From positions 62,001 through 126,000 of the forward strand of contig NZ_JAUSRF010000013.1 in assembly GCF_030811685.1 (NCBI RefSeq): DNA of 64,000 nucleotides, given 5' to 3'. The translations under genes were made by a program, and so were the position numbers. Each line of letters opens with the position of its first letter. Position 1 is the first letter of the stretch. Under the pieces are notes generated by a model, which was given only the letters and a program-made list of their open reading frames with translations, made no database searches and was not told the DNA's origin. Shown here in pieces: positions 54,560 to 64,000 of this stretch. The DNA is from Neorhizobium huautlense. Lineage in GTDB: Bacteria > Pseudomonadota > Alphaproteobacteria > Rhizobiales > Rhizobiaceae.

Positions 54560-55188
54560 GTGGGCAAACCTCCATTTGAAAAATCAGTTTTCATCAACTG
54601 CCCTTTCGATGAGGGTTTCGCACCTATCCTTCAGGCAATTGCGTTTTGTGTTGTATATCTAGGTTTTTCGCCGCGCCTCGCTCCTGAGAATTCGGATAAT
54701 GCAGTCGCGCGTCTCGACCGGATTATTGAGATCGTCAAAGGATCCCAATACGCCATCCACGATCTCAGCCGTTGCCGTTCCACAAGCAAGAATCAGTACG
54801 CTCGAATGAACATGCCGTTCGAACTGGGCATTGATCATGCCTGCAGTCGATTTGGCGGAGCCCCTATGACACGAAGTCAATCCTTATTCTTGAAGAACGG
54901 CGCTACGATTACCAGAAGGCACTTTCGGATATCTCAGGCTGGGACATAGAGCCTCATAATGGCGATCATCAGAAGGCCGTCGCCAAAGTCCGGACATGGC
55001 TCGCCGCCCAAGCTGGCGCTCCCAAAATCGCGCCCTCGAAAATCCTCGGAGAATATGCGGCATTTCAGGAATGGTACTGGGAAAGAGAATTAGCTGCCGG
55101 AGCATCGGAAGACGATATTCGCGAATATCCGACTGTTGAGGTCGTCGAAGCAATGCACGAGTGGATGTCTCTGGGCAAACCGATCTGA
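54560..55188 (+). pseudogene. TIR/nucleoside-deoxyribosyltransferase-like protein, frameshifted
   Basis: A protein of about 210 residues split by a frameshift. The first frame starts at GTG 54560 (GKPPFEKSVFINCPFDEGF) and runs to a stop at 54947-54949, but family-like sequence ends near 54861. From 54865 a frame shifted by -1 continues YDTKSILILEERRYDYQKAL to the stop at 55186-55188. One missing C in the run at 54861-54864 explains it. The pattern FINCPFD, VARLDRIIEIV, IHDLSR, and NMPFELG resembles the D-x-S...N...ELG signature of nucleoside-deoxyribosyltransferase/TIR-like folds. Function unknown. It could also be a sequencing error. Confidence 0.65.
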
Positions 55189-55209
55189 GCATCCTTGTCC
55201 TGTCTCCCC

Positions 55210-55238
55210 TTGACCAAACCCCGCCTCCGCGCCATAAC
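55210..55238 (+). promoter_or_regulatory. Candidate cysS promoter
   Basis: TTGACC (55210-55215), a 17-bp spacer and CATAAC (55233-55238). It would give a leader of about 150 nt. Confidence 0.4.
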
Positions 55239-55395
55239 CGAGCCCATGAAAACGACGATTTCCATTTGTGGGAACATTATCCGCTAGCGTTCGCGCTGGT
55301 CCGGCCGTTTTCGTCTCTCGAAAGCCTTGAAGACAAACGCCCCGGTCCGGTACCGGTGGTGGCATGCGCTTTGAGCACCTTGGGAGAATTTTTCA

Positions 55396-56781
55396 ATGAG
55401 CGTCACGCTCAAGCTATACAATACCTTGAACCGCGAGAAGACGGCCTTCCAGCCGATCGATGCCGACAACGTGCGCATGTATGTCTGCGGCCCGACGGTT
55501 TATGATTTCGCCCATATCGGCAATGCCCGCCCGGCGATCGTGTTCGATGTGCTTTTCCGTCTGTTGCGGCATGTCTATGGCGACAGCCATGTCACCTATG
55601 CCCGCAACATCACCGACGTCGATGACAAGATCAACGCGCGGGCGCTGCGCGATTTTCCGCATCTGCCGCTCAACGATGCCATCCATGCGGTGACGGAGAA
55701 GACTGCAAAACAGTTCCATGCAGATGTGGCGGCCCTCGGCTGCCTTGAGCCGACCGTCGAGCCACGCGCCACCGACAATATCGAGCAGATGGTCGCCATC
55801 ATCGAAAAGCTGATCGGCAACGGCCACGCTTATGTGGCCGAGGGCGAGGTGCTGTTCGACACCAGGTCGATGACCGATTACGGCCAGCTTTCCAAGCGTC
55901 CGTTGGACGAGCAGCAGGCCGGCATCCGCATCGCCGTCGATGCCCATAAAAAGAACCCCGGCGATTTCGTGCTCTGGAAGCTGTCCTCCGACAACGAACC
56001 CGGCTGGGAAAGCCCATGGGGCCGTGGTCGTCCGGGCTGGCATATCGAATGCTCGGCGATGAGCAATCGATATCTCGGCGAGGTGTTCGACATCCATGGC
56101 GGCGGGCTGGACCTGATCTTTCCGCACCATGAAAACGAGATCGCCCAGTCGCGTTGCGCTCACGGCACCGAAGTGATGGCCAATGTCTGGATGCATAACG
56201 GCTTTGTGCAGGTCGAAGGCCGCAAGATGTCGAAATCCGACGGCAATTTCGTCACCGTCAACCAGTTGCTGGCGACGCAAGATTTCGGCGGTCGCCAGTG
56301 GCCGGGCGAAATTCTGCGCCTTGCCATGCTGATGACGCATTATCGCGAGCCAATCGATTTTTCGATCAAGCGTCTGGAAGAAGCCGAGCGGCTGCTGGCA
56401 AAGTGGCCGGCGGCGGACGCCTCGGATACTGCCCCCTGCCCGATCATCATAGATGCGCTGGCCGATGACCTGAACACCGTTGCCGCCGTTCAACGCCTGC
56501 ATGCGCTGGCGCAGGAAGCCAATGCGGATGCGACGCTGTTGCCAATGTTTGCGGCGAGTGCAACGCTTCTCGGCGTGTTGCCGGAAAAGACGGAGGTGGA
56601 CGAGGCACTGGCCGGTGCCGTCGATGCACTGGTCGCCATGCGGCTTGAAATGCTGAAGGCCAAGAACTTCGCTGAAGCCGACAGGATCCGTGACGAACTT
56701 TCGGCAAAGGGCATCCAGTTGAAGGACGGCAAGGATGCGGCAACCGGTGAAAGGATGACGACCTGGGAGGTCAAGCGATAG
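55396..56781 (+). CDS. cysS: Cysteinyl-tRNA synthetase
   Basis: 461 residues, the usual size. Class I motifs are HIGN ([12 protein letters not shown]) and KMSKS ([11 protein letters not shown]). Zinc ligands lie in CGPTVYD, GWHIECS and HHENE. It charges tRNA-Cys. It stands downstream of the accessory unit and upstream of the GFA genes. Confidence 0.97.
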   Translation: MSVTLKLYNTLNREKTAFQPIDADNVRMYVCGPTVYDFAHIGNARPAIVFDVLFRLLRHVYGDSHVTYARNITDVDDKINARALRDFPHLPLNDAIHAVTEKTAKQFHADVAALGCLEPTVEPRATDNIEQMVAIIEKLIGNGHAYVAEGEVLFDTRSMTDYGQLSKRPLDEQQAGIRIAVDAHKKNPGDFVLWKLSSDNEPGWESPWGRGRPGWHIECSAMSNRYLGEVFDIHGGGLDLIFPHHENEIAQSRCAHGTEVMANVWMHNGFVQVEGRKMSKSDGNFVTVNQLLATQDFGGRQWPGEILRLAMLMTHYREPIDFSIKRLEEAERLLAKWPAADASDTAPCPIIIDALADDLNTVAAVQRLHALAQEANADATLLPMFAASATLLGVLPEKTEVDEALAGAVDALVAMRLEMLKAKNFAEADRIRDELSAKGIQLKDGKDAATGERMTTWEVKR

Positions 56782-56849
56782 AATAATTCCGGTGGCGTCT
56801 GACGGCGCCACCACTTGGTGTTCTTCGACGGGTTCAGGAGGCTTGAAGA

Positions 56850-57335
56850 GTGACCAGACAGATTCACACCGGCGGCTGCCAGTGCGGCGCCGTGCGATAC
56901 CAAGCGACAGGCGAGATCGGCTTTCCACACGTCTGCCATTGCCGCATGTGCCAGAAGGCGGCGGGCAATTATTTCATGCCCTTTGGCGGCGTGACCCACG
57001 AAAATTTCAAGCTCACGCGTGGCGAACCGACATGGTTCCAATCCTCCGAAAGCGTGCGGCGCGGATTCTGTGGCAAGTGCGGCACGCCGCTGTTTTACGA
57101 TGGCGGCAGCGACCATATCAGCATCACGCTCGGTTCGCTCGATGAACCCGAAAGCGTCAAGCCGGATCTTCAGACCAATCTTGCACGAAAAATGCCCTGG
57201 TTTGGCGATCTCGACAGCCTCAGACACGATGGCAGCTTCGATATGTCACCGGAAGATGATGCGTCGGTTGCGTCGAGCAGCCGACAGCACCCCGATCACG
57301 ACACCGCAATATGGCCGATGGAGAAGAGGAATTGA
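56850..57335 (+). CDS. GFA family protein (DUF636), copy 1
   Basis: 161 residues from GTG 56850, with AGGAGG nine bases upstream. Zinc cysteines are in GGCQCGAVRY and CHCRMCQKAAG, with CGKCGTPL later. The family includes glutathione-dependent formaldehyde-activating enzyme and centromere-protein-V-like domains; most members have unknown substrates. It is the first of three tandem paralogues and overlaps the second by 25 bp. Confidence 0.9.
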   Translation: MTRQIHTGGCQCGAVRYQATGEIGFPHVCHCRMCQKAAGNYFMPFGGVTHENFKLTRGEPTWFQSSESVRRGFCGKCGTPLFYDGGSDHISITLGSLDEPESVKPDLQTNLARKMPWFGDLDSLRHDGSFDMSPEDDASVASSSRQHPDHDTAIWPMEKRN

Positions 57336-57834
57336 CCTATCACGTCCATACCGGCGGTTGCCAATGCGGCGCCATCCGTTTCCGTATCGATGGCAAACCC
57401 AGCCAGTCTTCCATCTGTCACTGTCGCATGTGCCAAAAGGCCTTTGGCTCCTATTATGCACCGCTGGTTTCCACGAGAGGCGCCGTATTCGGCTGGACCC
57501 GTGGTGCGCCCAAATATTTCCAGTCGTCCAACCATGTGCGACGCGGCTTTTGCGACAATTGCGGCACGCCGCTGACCTATGAGGCCATGGGCGGCATTTC
57601 GCTCTCCGCAGGCGCTTTCGATGATCCGTCGAGCCTGCCGCCGGTCATGCAATATGGCACCGAAGGCAAGCTGCCTTTTGTCGATCATCTGCATGCCCTG
57701 CCCGGCCACCCGACGGAGCAGGACATGACCGACGCGCCCTTCCTCGCCGACATCAAATCCAACCAGCATCCCGACCACGATACAGACACCTGGAAGCCAC
57801 TGACCGCCACCGGCGGCAACAAGGAAGACGACAG

Positions 57835-57838
<4 letters not shown>
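57311..57838 (+). CDS. GFA family protein (DUF636), copy 2
   Basis: 175 residues from the ATG at 57311; a TTG at 57332 is an alternative that avoids overlap. Zinc motifs are GGCQCGAIRF, CHCRMCQKAFG and CDNCGTPL. It differs from copy 1 in the C-terminal third. Its stop overlaps copy 3 (ATGA). Confidence 0.9.
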
Positions 57839-59267
<1,429 letters not shown>

Positions 59268-59286
59268 TCCAATGCGTGCGGCACTC

Positions 59287-59460
59287 ACCCCCCTCTGCCC
59301 TGCCGGGCATCTCCCCCTCAAGGGGGGAGATCGGCTGGGCGCACGCTTGCCGGACGAAATCAGTGTCTCTGCGAAACATTGGTTTGTGGCAAAAGCGAAG
59401 GTCATGCCGCCTGTGATCTCCCCCCTTGAGGGGGAGATGGTCGGCAGACCAGAGGGGGGT
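59287..59460. repeat. Large inverted repeat, rhizobial RIME-like element
   Basis: Two arms of about 46 bp (59287-59332 and 59414-59460) are inverted copies differing at about four positions. Each contains CATCTCCCCCTCAAGGGGGG, itself nearly palindromic. The 81-bp core holds no gene. This sequence type is common between genes in Rhizobiaceae. Confidence 0.85.
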
Positions 59461-59501
59461 ATCTCAACCAAAAGCATAACATTGCTCTGGGAGGAGCATT
59501 C

Positions 59502-61133
59502 ATGACCCAGGCACCGAACACCAGAGACCGCATCCACCTTTTCGACACAACGCTGCGCGATGGCCAGCAGACGCCCGGTGTCGATTTTTCCGTCGAGGAC
59601 AAGATCGCGATTTCGGCCATGCTGGATGAATTCGGTTTCGATTATGTCGAAGGCGGCTATCCCGGAGCGAACCCGACCGATACCGCATTCTTCTCGGAAA
59701 AACGAACCACCAAGGCAAAGTTCGTCGCTTTCGGCATGACCAAGCGGGCCGGCATTTCGGCTTCCAACGATCCCGGCCTTGCCACCCTGCTGCAAGCCAA
59801 AAGCGATGCCGTCTGCTTCGTCGCCAAGAGCTGGGATTACCATGTCGAAGTCGCGCTCGGCTGTACCAACGAGGAAAACCTCGCATCGATCCATGACAGC
59901 GTCGAGGCCGCAAGGACAGCGGGCAAGGAGCCGCTGGTGGATTGCGAACATTTCTTCGATGGCTACAAGGCCAATCCGCAATACGCCCTCGCCTGCGCCC
60001 GCACGGCCTATGACGCCGGCGCGCGCTGGATCGTGCTCTGCGACACCAATGGCGGCACCCAGCCGAACGAGCTGCGCGAGATCGTCTCCGCCGTCATCGC
60101 CTCCGGCATTCCGGGCGCCTCGCTCGGCATCCATGCGCATGACGATACCGGCCAGGCGGTCGCCAATTCGCTGGCCGCCATCGAGGCCGGCTGCCGGCAG
60201 GTGCAGGGCACGCTGAACGGCATCGGCGAACGCTGCGGCAATGCCAACCTGATCACGCTGATCGGCACGCTCTGTCTCAAGGAGGCATACGCCTCCCGCT
60301 TCGAGACCGCCATCGACCCGGAACGTCTCTCCGGCCTGACACGGCTCAGCCACGCCTTTGACGAGTTGCTCAACCGCTCGCCCAATCATCAGGCGCCTTA
60401 TGTCGGCGCGTCCGCCTTCGCCACCAAGGCCGGCATCCATGCCTCGGCACTGCTGAAGGACCCGCGCACCTATGAACACGTGACGCCGGAAAGTGTCGGC
60501 AATTTCCGCAAGGTCATGGTGTCGGATCAGGGCGGCAAGTCGAATTTCATCAACGCGCTGAAGAGGCGCGGCATCGAGGTTTCGAAGAATGATCCGAAAC
60601 TCGATCACCTGATCTCTATCGTCAAGGAACGCGAAGCGTCCGGTTATGCCTATGAAGGCGCCGACGCCAGTTTCGAACTGCTGGCCCGCCGCACGCTCGG
60701 CACCATTCCGGAATTTTTCGCCGTCGATGGTTTTCGCGTGATGGTCGAACGTCGTTTCGACAGTTTTGGCCGCGTGAAGACGGTCTCGGAAGCCGTCGTG
60801 CGCATCGTCATCGATGGTGAAAACCATATGTCGGTGGCGGAAGGCGACGGCCCGGTCAACGCGCTCGACCTCGCGCTTCGAAAAGACTTTGGCAAATACC
60901 AGCACGAGATCGACGACCTCGTGCTGGCCGATTTCAAGGTGCGCATTCTGAACGGCGGCACGGAGGCCATCACCCGCGTCCTGATCGAATCCACCGATGG
61001 CAGCGGCGTGCGCTGGTGGACGGTCGGCGTCTCGGAAAACATCATCGACGCCTCGTTCCAGGCATTGATGGATTCGGTGATCTACAAGCTGATGAAAAAC
61101 CGCGAACTGGCGGGCAGGATTGCGGCGGAGTGA
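59502..61133 (+). CDS. cimA: Citramalate synthase
   Basis: 543 residues. The HMGL-like domain opens with FDTTLRDGQQTPGVDFS and has DTNGG and HAHDDTGQAVANS. The C-terminal LeuA-type regulatory domain is present. It condenses pyruvate and acetyl-CoA to citramalate, a threonine-independent route to isoleucine. It is preceded by the large inverted repeat; GGGAGGAG lies upstream of the ATG. Confidence 0.93.
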   Translation: MTQAPNTRDRIHLFDTTLRDGQQTPGVDFSVEDKIAISAMLDEFGFDYVEGGYPGANPTDTAFFSEKRTTKAKFVAFGMTKRAGISASNDPGLATLLQAKSDAVCFVAKSWDYHVEVALGCTNEENLASIHDSVEAARTAGKEPLVDCEHFFDGYKANPQYALACARTAYDAGARWIVLCDTNGGTQPNELREIVSAVIASGIPGASLGIHAHDDTGQAVANSLAAIEAGCRQVQGTLNGIGERCGNANLITLIGTLCLKEAYASRFETAIDPERLSGLTRLSHAFDELLNRSPNHQAPYVGASAFATKAGIHASALLKDPRTYEHVTPESVGNFRKVMVSDQGGKSNFINALKRRGIEVSKNDPKLDHLISIVKEREASGYAYEGADASFELLARRTLGTIPEFFAVDGFRVMVERRFDSFGRVKTVSEAVVRIVIDGENHMSVAEGDGPVNALDLALRKDFGKYQHEIDDLVLADFKVRILNGGTEAITRVLIESTDGSGVRWWTVGVSENIIDASFQALMDSVIYKLMKNRELAGRIAAE

Positions 61134-61151
61134 TGCCGCGATCCTCTATTC

Positions 61152-62063
61152 TCACCGCCCCCGCGCCGCCTTCAGCATGCCATAGGAATACACCGCCAAC
61201 GCCGACCAGATGAACATGAACGCCACCAGCTTGATGGTGCTGAGCGGCTCCTTGAAAGCGAAGACGGCGATCAGGAAGATCAGCGTCGGGGCGATATACT
61301 GCATGATGCCGATGGTGGAGAGGCGCAAAAGCTTGGCGCCGTTGGCATAGATCATTAGGGGTCCTGCCGTGATCGGGCCAGCCAGCATCAGGATAAACGT
61401 GTCGTAACCAGTGCTGTTGAAGAGATGCCCCGCACCCGTCACCTCCAGATAGATGATATAGGGCAGGAACGGGATGCTGATCAAAAGCACTTCCAGAAAG
61501 AAGCCCTGGTTCGGGCCGATCGGCAGCGTCTTGCGGAAAAGCGCATAACAGCCCCAGGTGAAGGCAAGCCCGAGCGAGACCCAGGGCAGGCCGCCTGCCC
61601 CCCAGGTGAGGATGGCGACACCCACGGCCGCAAGCGCGATGGCCGCCAGCTGCACCGGGCTCATTTTCTCACGCAGAACCACGGCCGCCAAAAAGAAGCT
61701 GAACAGCGGATTGATGAAATATCCGAGCGCGCCCTCGAGCGCGTGATTGTTGGCAATCGCCCAGACATAGATGCCCCAGTTGACGGTGATGAAGGTCGCC
61801 GTGACACAGGCCATGCCGAGCATGCGCGGCGTGCGGATCGCCACCTTCAGTTCTTCAGTCCGCTTGAGGATGAGGAGAACGGCACCGGCCACCGGCACCG
61901 ACCAGATCGCCCGATGCGCCAGCACTTCCAGCGGCGGCAGGTGCGAGACGGCCTTCAGGTAGAAAGGCAGGAAACCCCACAGAAGATAGGCGGTGAGCGC
62001 GAAGGCAAAACCGCGCGGCGTATCTTCGTTCTTGATCTGCGGCGCGGCGCTGTCGGTGGCCAT
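61152..62063 (-). CDS. rarD: EamA-family transporter RarD (copy 1)
   Basis: 303 residues with ten membrane segments in two EamA halves. The motifs YLLWGFLPFYLKAVSHLPPLEVLAHR and GYFINPLFSFF are characteristic of RarD. ATG at 62063 follows GGGAGGATC. The substrate is uncertain (drug or metabolite). It is convergent with cimA, 18 bp apart. Confidence 0.9.
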   Translation of the reverse strand: MATDSAAPQIKNEDTPRGFAFALTAYLLWGFLPFYLKAVSHLPPLEVLAHRAIWSVPVAGAVLLILKRTEELKVAIRTPRMLGMACVTATFITVNWGIYVWAIANNHALEGALGYFINPLFSFFLAAVVLREKMSPVQLAAIALAAVGVAILTWGAGGLPWVSLGLAFTWGCYALFRKTLPIGPNQGFFLEVLLISIPFLPYIIYLEVTGAGHLFNSTGYDTFILMLAGPITAGPLMIYANGAKLLRLSTIGIMQYIAPTLIFLIAVFAFKEPLSTIKLVAFMFIWSALAVYSYGMLKAARGR

Positions 62064-62168
62064 CGGATGATCCTCCCTGCTGGATCAGCGGCTTCTAGGC
62101 TCTTGCGGCCACTTGTGCCAATTCATTCGGTTGAAGCTTACATTCAGCAAGGTCATGGATAGGGATGA

Positions 62169-63047
62169 TTACACCTCGTCGAAAGACAATCCCCAATCAT
62201 CCTCGCCATACCATTCCTCACCCACTGCCGGAACCCGCCAGCGAAAACTGCGCACCCGGGCCAGATTGCGCCTCCTGAACGCCTCGGCGAGAGCTTCGTG
62301 CCGCCCTTCCGGTGCAGGCTCCTGTCCTTCCGCCCAGATGAAGGAAACGGGTGCTAAAAACTGCGCGCCAAAACCTCTTGGCCGTCGGTCGATCATCAGG
62401 AATGCCGCCCAGCGACTGACGGCGGTTGGCCGGCCGGCTTCGATCGCAGGTACGCCGAAGGGAAACAGCAGCCTGCCGCCGGATGCCAGATTGTCGACCC
62501 ATGAAGACGGCGGGTGGTCGAGCGCAAAATTGGCATAGATGACATCCGCCTCGAGATCGTCCGATGCCCATTTCAGCGCATCGCCGTGGACGACACTGAC
62601 ATGTGCGTAACCCGAAAGGGCATTTTGTGCCCGTTCGGCGAGCGCCGCATCGTATTCCACGCTGATCACCCTGCCGGAAGGGCCGACCAGTTCGGCGATG
62701 ATGGCCGTGTAATAACCGCTGCCGGCACCCAGATGCACCACGGTTTCGCCTTCACGGATACCAAGCCTGTGCAGGGCATGGGCGTGCAGCGACGGCATGC
62801 CGTTATTGACATGGCGGGCGGCATCGAGCGTCACCAGCATATCCTGATAGAGTGCGAGCGGAGCGCTGGACGCGAGTTCCCGGTATTGGCTGACATCGCG
62901 AAACAGCCATGGCGGCGGCCCTAAAAAATCCTCACGCCGGACGGTGGCAAGCGCATTTTCCAGCCTGCGATGCTGCGCCACGCCGGCCTTGGCCAATATC
63001 TGGCGAGCATAGATTGCCCGATAGTCCGCGCCATCCTGGTTGTTCAC
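62169..63047 (-). CDS. PCMT-like SAM methyltransferase
   Basis: 292 residues from GTG 63047, with GAGGG upstream. It has the isoaspartyl-methyltransferase layout: PLALYQDMLVTLDAARH, then motif I VVHLGAGSGYYTA, motif II VISVEYD and post-motif NLASGGRLLFPFG. The C-terminal 80 residues extend beyond classical Pcm. Repair of isoaspartate is possible but the substrate is unproven. It lies between two RarD genes. Confidence 0.82.
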   Translation of the reverse strand: MNNQDGADYRAIYARQILAKAGVAQHRRLENALATVRREDFLGPPPWLFRDVSQYRELASSAPLALYQDMLVTLDAARHVNNGMPSLHAHALHRLGIREGETVVHLGAGSGYYTAIIAELVGPSGRVISVEYDAALAERAQNALSGYAHVSVVHGDALKWASDDLEADVIYANFALDHPPSSWVDNLASGGRLLFPFGVPAIEAGRPTAVSRWAAFLMIDRRPRGFGAQFLAPVSFIWAEGQEPAPEGRHEALAEAFRRRNLARVRSFRWRVPAVGEEWYGEDDWGLSFDEV

Positions 63048-63188
63048 GCCCCGAACCCTCCACCGCAGATTGCCATAGATGATCGCAACAGCACGGCAAA
63101 ATCAATGGCATGCCACCGAAATGCACTGGCAGATGGCATTTGCCAAAGATAGAGAAGGTGGGCGCTTCAACCGATCCGGAAACATCCC

Positions 63189-64000
63189 ATGGCCAGCCCG
63201 ACCGCAAAGCCCATTGCCAACGAGCCGACAGGAGCGGCCGTCGCGCCGTCTTGCGTGTCGGCACGTGATAGCCGCCGGGGATTTTTCCTTGCCCTGACCG
63301 TCTACCTGATATGGGGCTTCATGCCCTTCTACATGAAGGCGCTTTCGCATATCTCGCCGCTGGAATTTCTGGCCCATCGCGTGCTCTGGTCGGTGCCGAT
63401 CGCCGGCGTGGTGCTGCTCTTTCTCGGACGCACGCGTGACCCGCTGGAGGCGCTACGCTCGCCGAAAACACTGATGATGGCGAGCGTCACCGCCGTGCTG
63501 ATCTCCATCAATGCCGGCACCTATGTCTGGGCCGTCAGCAATGGCCGGGCGCTGGAAGGCGCACTCGGTTATTTCATCAATCCGCTGTTCAGCATCCTGC
63601 TCGGTGCATTCTTTCTCAAGGAAAAGCTGGCGCCGGCGCAGATCCTCGCCGTTGTTCTCGCCGCCATCGCGGTCGCCATCCTCACATGGGATGCCGGCAG
63701 CCTGCCGCTCGTGGCGCTCACTCTGACCTTGAGCTGGGGGCTCTACGGCTTTTTCCGAAAGACGCTGCCGATCGGCCCAAACCAGGGTTTCTTTCTGGAA
63801 GTGCTGCTCCTGTCCATTCCGGCCCTTCCCTATCTGATCTATCTCGAAATCAGAGGTCAGGGACACTTTCTGCAGACCGGGTTCAACGACACGCTGCTTT
63901 TGATCGGCACCGGTTTCATCACCGCCATTCCACTGATGACCTTTGCGACCGGCGCCAAGCTCTTGCGCCTCTCCACCATCGGCATCATGCAATATATCAC
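63189..64000 (+). CDS. EamA-family transporter RarD (copy 2), cut by window edge
   Basis: About 270 residues visible from the ATG at 63189; the end lies beyond the window. It matches copy 1 along its length (YLIWGFMPFYMKALSHISPLE, GYFINPLFSILLG, IGPNQGFFLEVLLLSIP), with a longer polar N-terminus. It is divergent from the PCMT-like gene. Confidence 0.88.
   Translation, partial: MASPTAKPIANEPTGAAVAPSCVSARDSRRGFFLALTVYLIWGFMPFYMKALSHISPLEFLAHRVLWSVPIAGVVLLFLGRTRDPLEALRSPKTLMMASVTAVLISINAGTYVWAVSNGRALEGALGYFINPLFSILLGAFFLKEKLAPAQILAVVLAAIAVAILTWDAGSLPLVALTLTLSWGLYGFFRKTLPIGPNQGFFLEVLLLSIPALPYLIYLEIRGQGHFLQTGFNDTLLLIGTGFITAIPLMTFATGAKLLRLSTIGIMQYI

Overview
The window is chromosomal DNA of an alphaproteobacterium of the Rhizobiaceae, most likely Agrobacterium/Rhizobium. 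The evidence is the high GC content, the gene orders fabD-fabG-acpP-fabF-mltG-yicC-gmk, rpsF-rpsR-DUF2232-rplI, lptF-lptG-lptD-surA-pdxA-rsmA and SDR-uvrC-pgsA-moaD-moaE, a RopB/AopB/Omp25-type outer-membrane protein, and rhizobial-looking palindromic intergenic repeats. Most of the sequence is compact housekeeping DNA. I see no rRNA, tRNA, CRISPR array, transposase or integrase.

Layout: 1-6 kb holds a cut-off molybdopterin oxidoreductase, rlmJ, a YbhN-type membrane protein, a secreted RNase T2, a GST, an orphan TctC-type binding protein and the outer-membrane beta-barrel. 6.4-11.2 kb is a PTR1-like reductase, uvrC, pgsA, moaD, moaE and ndk. 11.3-17.4 kb has a second GST, a GGDEF protein that has lost its catalytic residues, an ABC-F ATPase and a prolyl oligopeptidase. 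17.5-19.2 kb is a vapBC toxin-antitoxin pair with a clear operator, then a lipoprotein polysaccharide deacetylase. 19.2-29.8 kb is holC/pepA, a PAP2 phosphatase and the LPS-export/SurA/pdxA/rsmA block. 29.8-31.2 kb is an ECF41 sigma factor with its carboxymuconolactone-decarboxylase partner and a perfect match to the ECF41 promoter motif.

31.2-38.3 kb is the reverse-strand fatty-acid block (fabD, fabG, acpP, fabF) followed by mltG, yicC and gmk. An unusual Nramp-like transporter, an aldo/keto reductase, two related small proteins (one with RTX-like repeats of 19-residue period) and the S6/S18/L9 operon follow. 45.9-53.1 kb carries dnaB, alr, a ParD/ParE-like pair whose toxin lacks a normal start codon, radA, cvpA and purF. 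53.1-55.2 kb is the least 'core' stretch: an SDR gene with a long upstream region, then a lower-GC two-gene unit of a DUF2188 protein and a frameshifted protein with a TIR/nucleoside-deoxyribosyltransferase-like signature. 55.4-64 kb has cysS, three tandem GFA-family proteins translationally coupled to a proline iminopeptidase, a large inverted repeat, cimA, and two RarD paralogues flanking a PCMT-like methyltransferase.

The most interesting candidates are the DUF2188/TIR-like unit, the complete ECF41 module, the 19-residue-period RTX-like protein with its sister gene, the ParE-like toxin without a canonical start, and the period-7 inverted repeats inside the fab cluster. All functional statements are read from sequence and family knowledge; no search was run.
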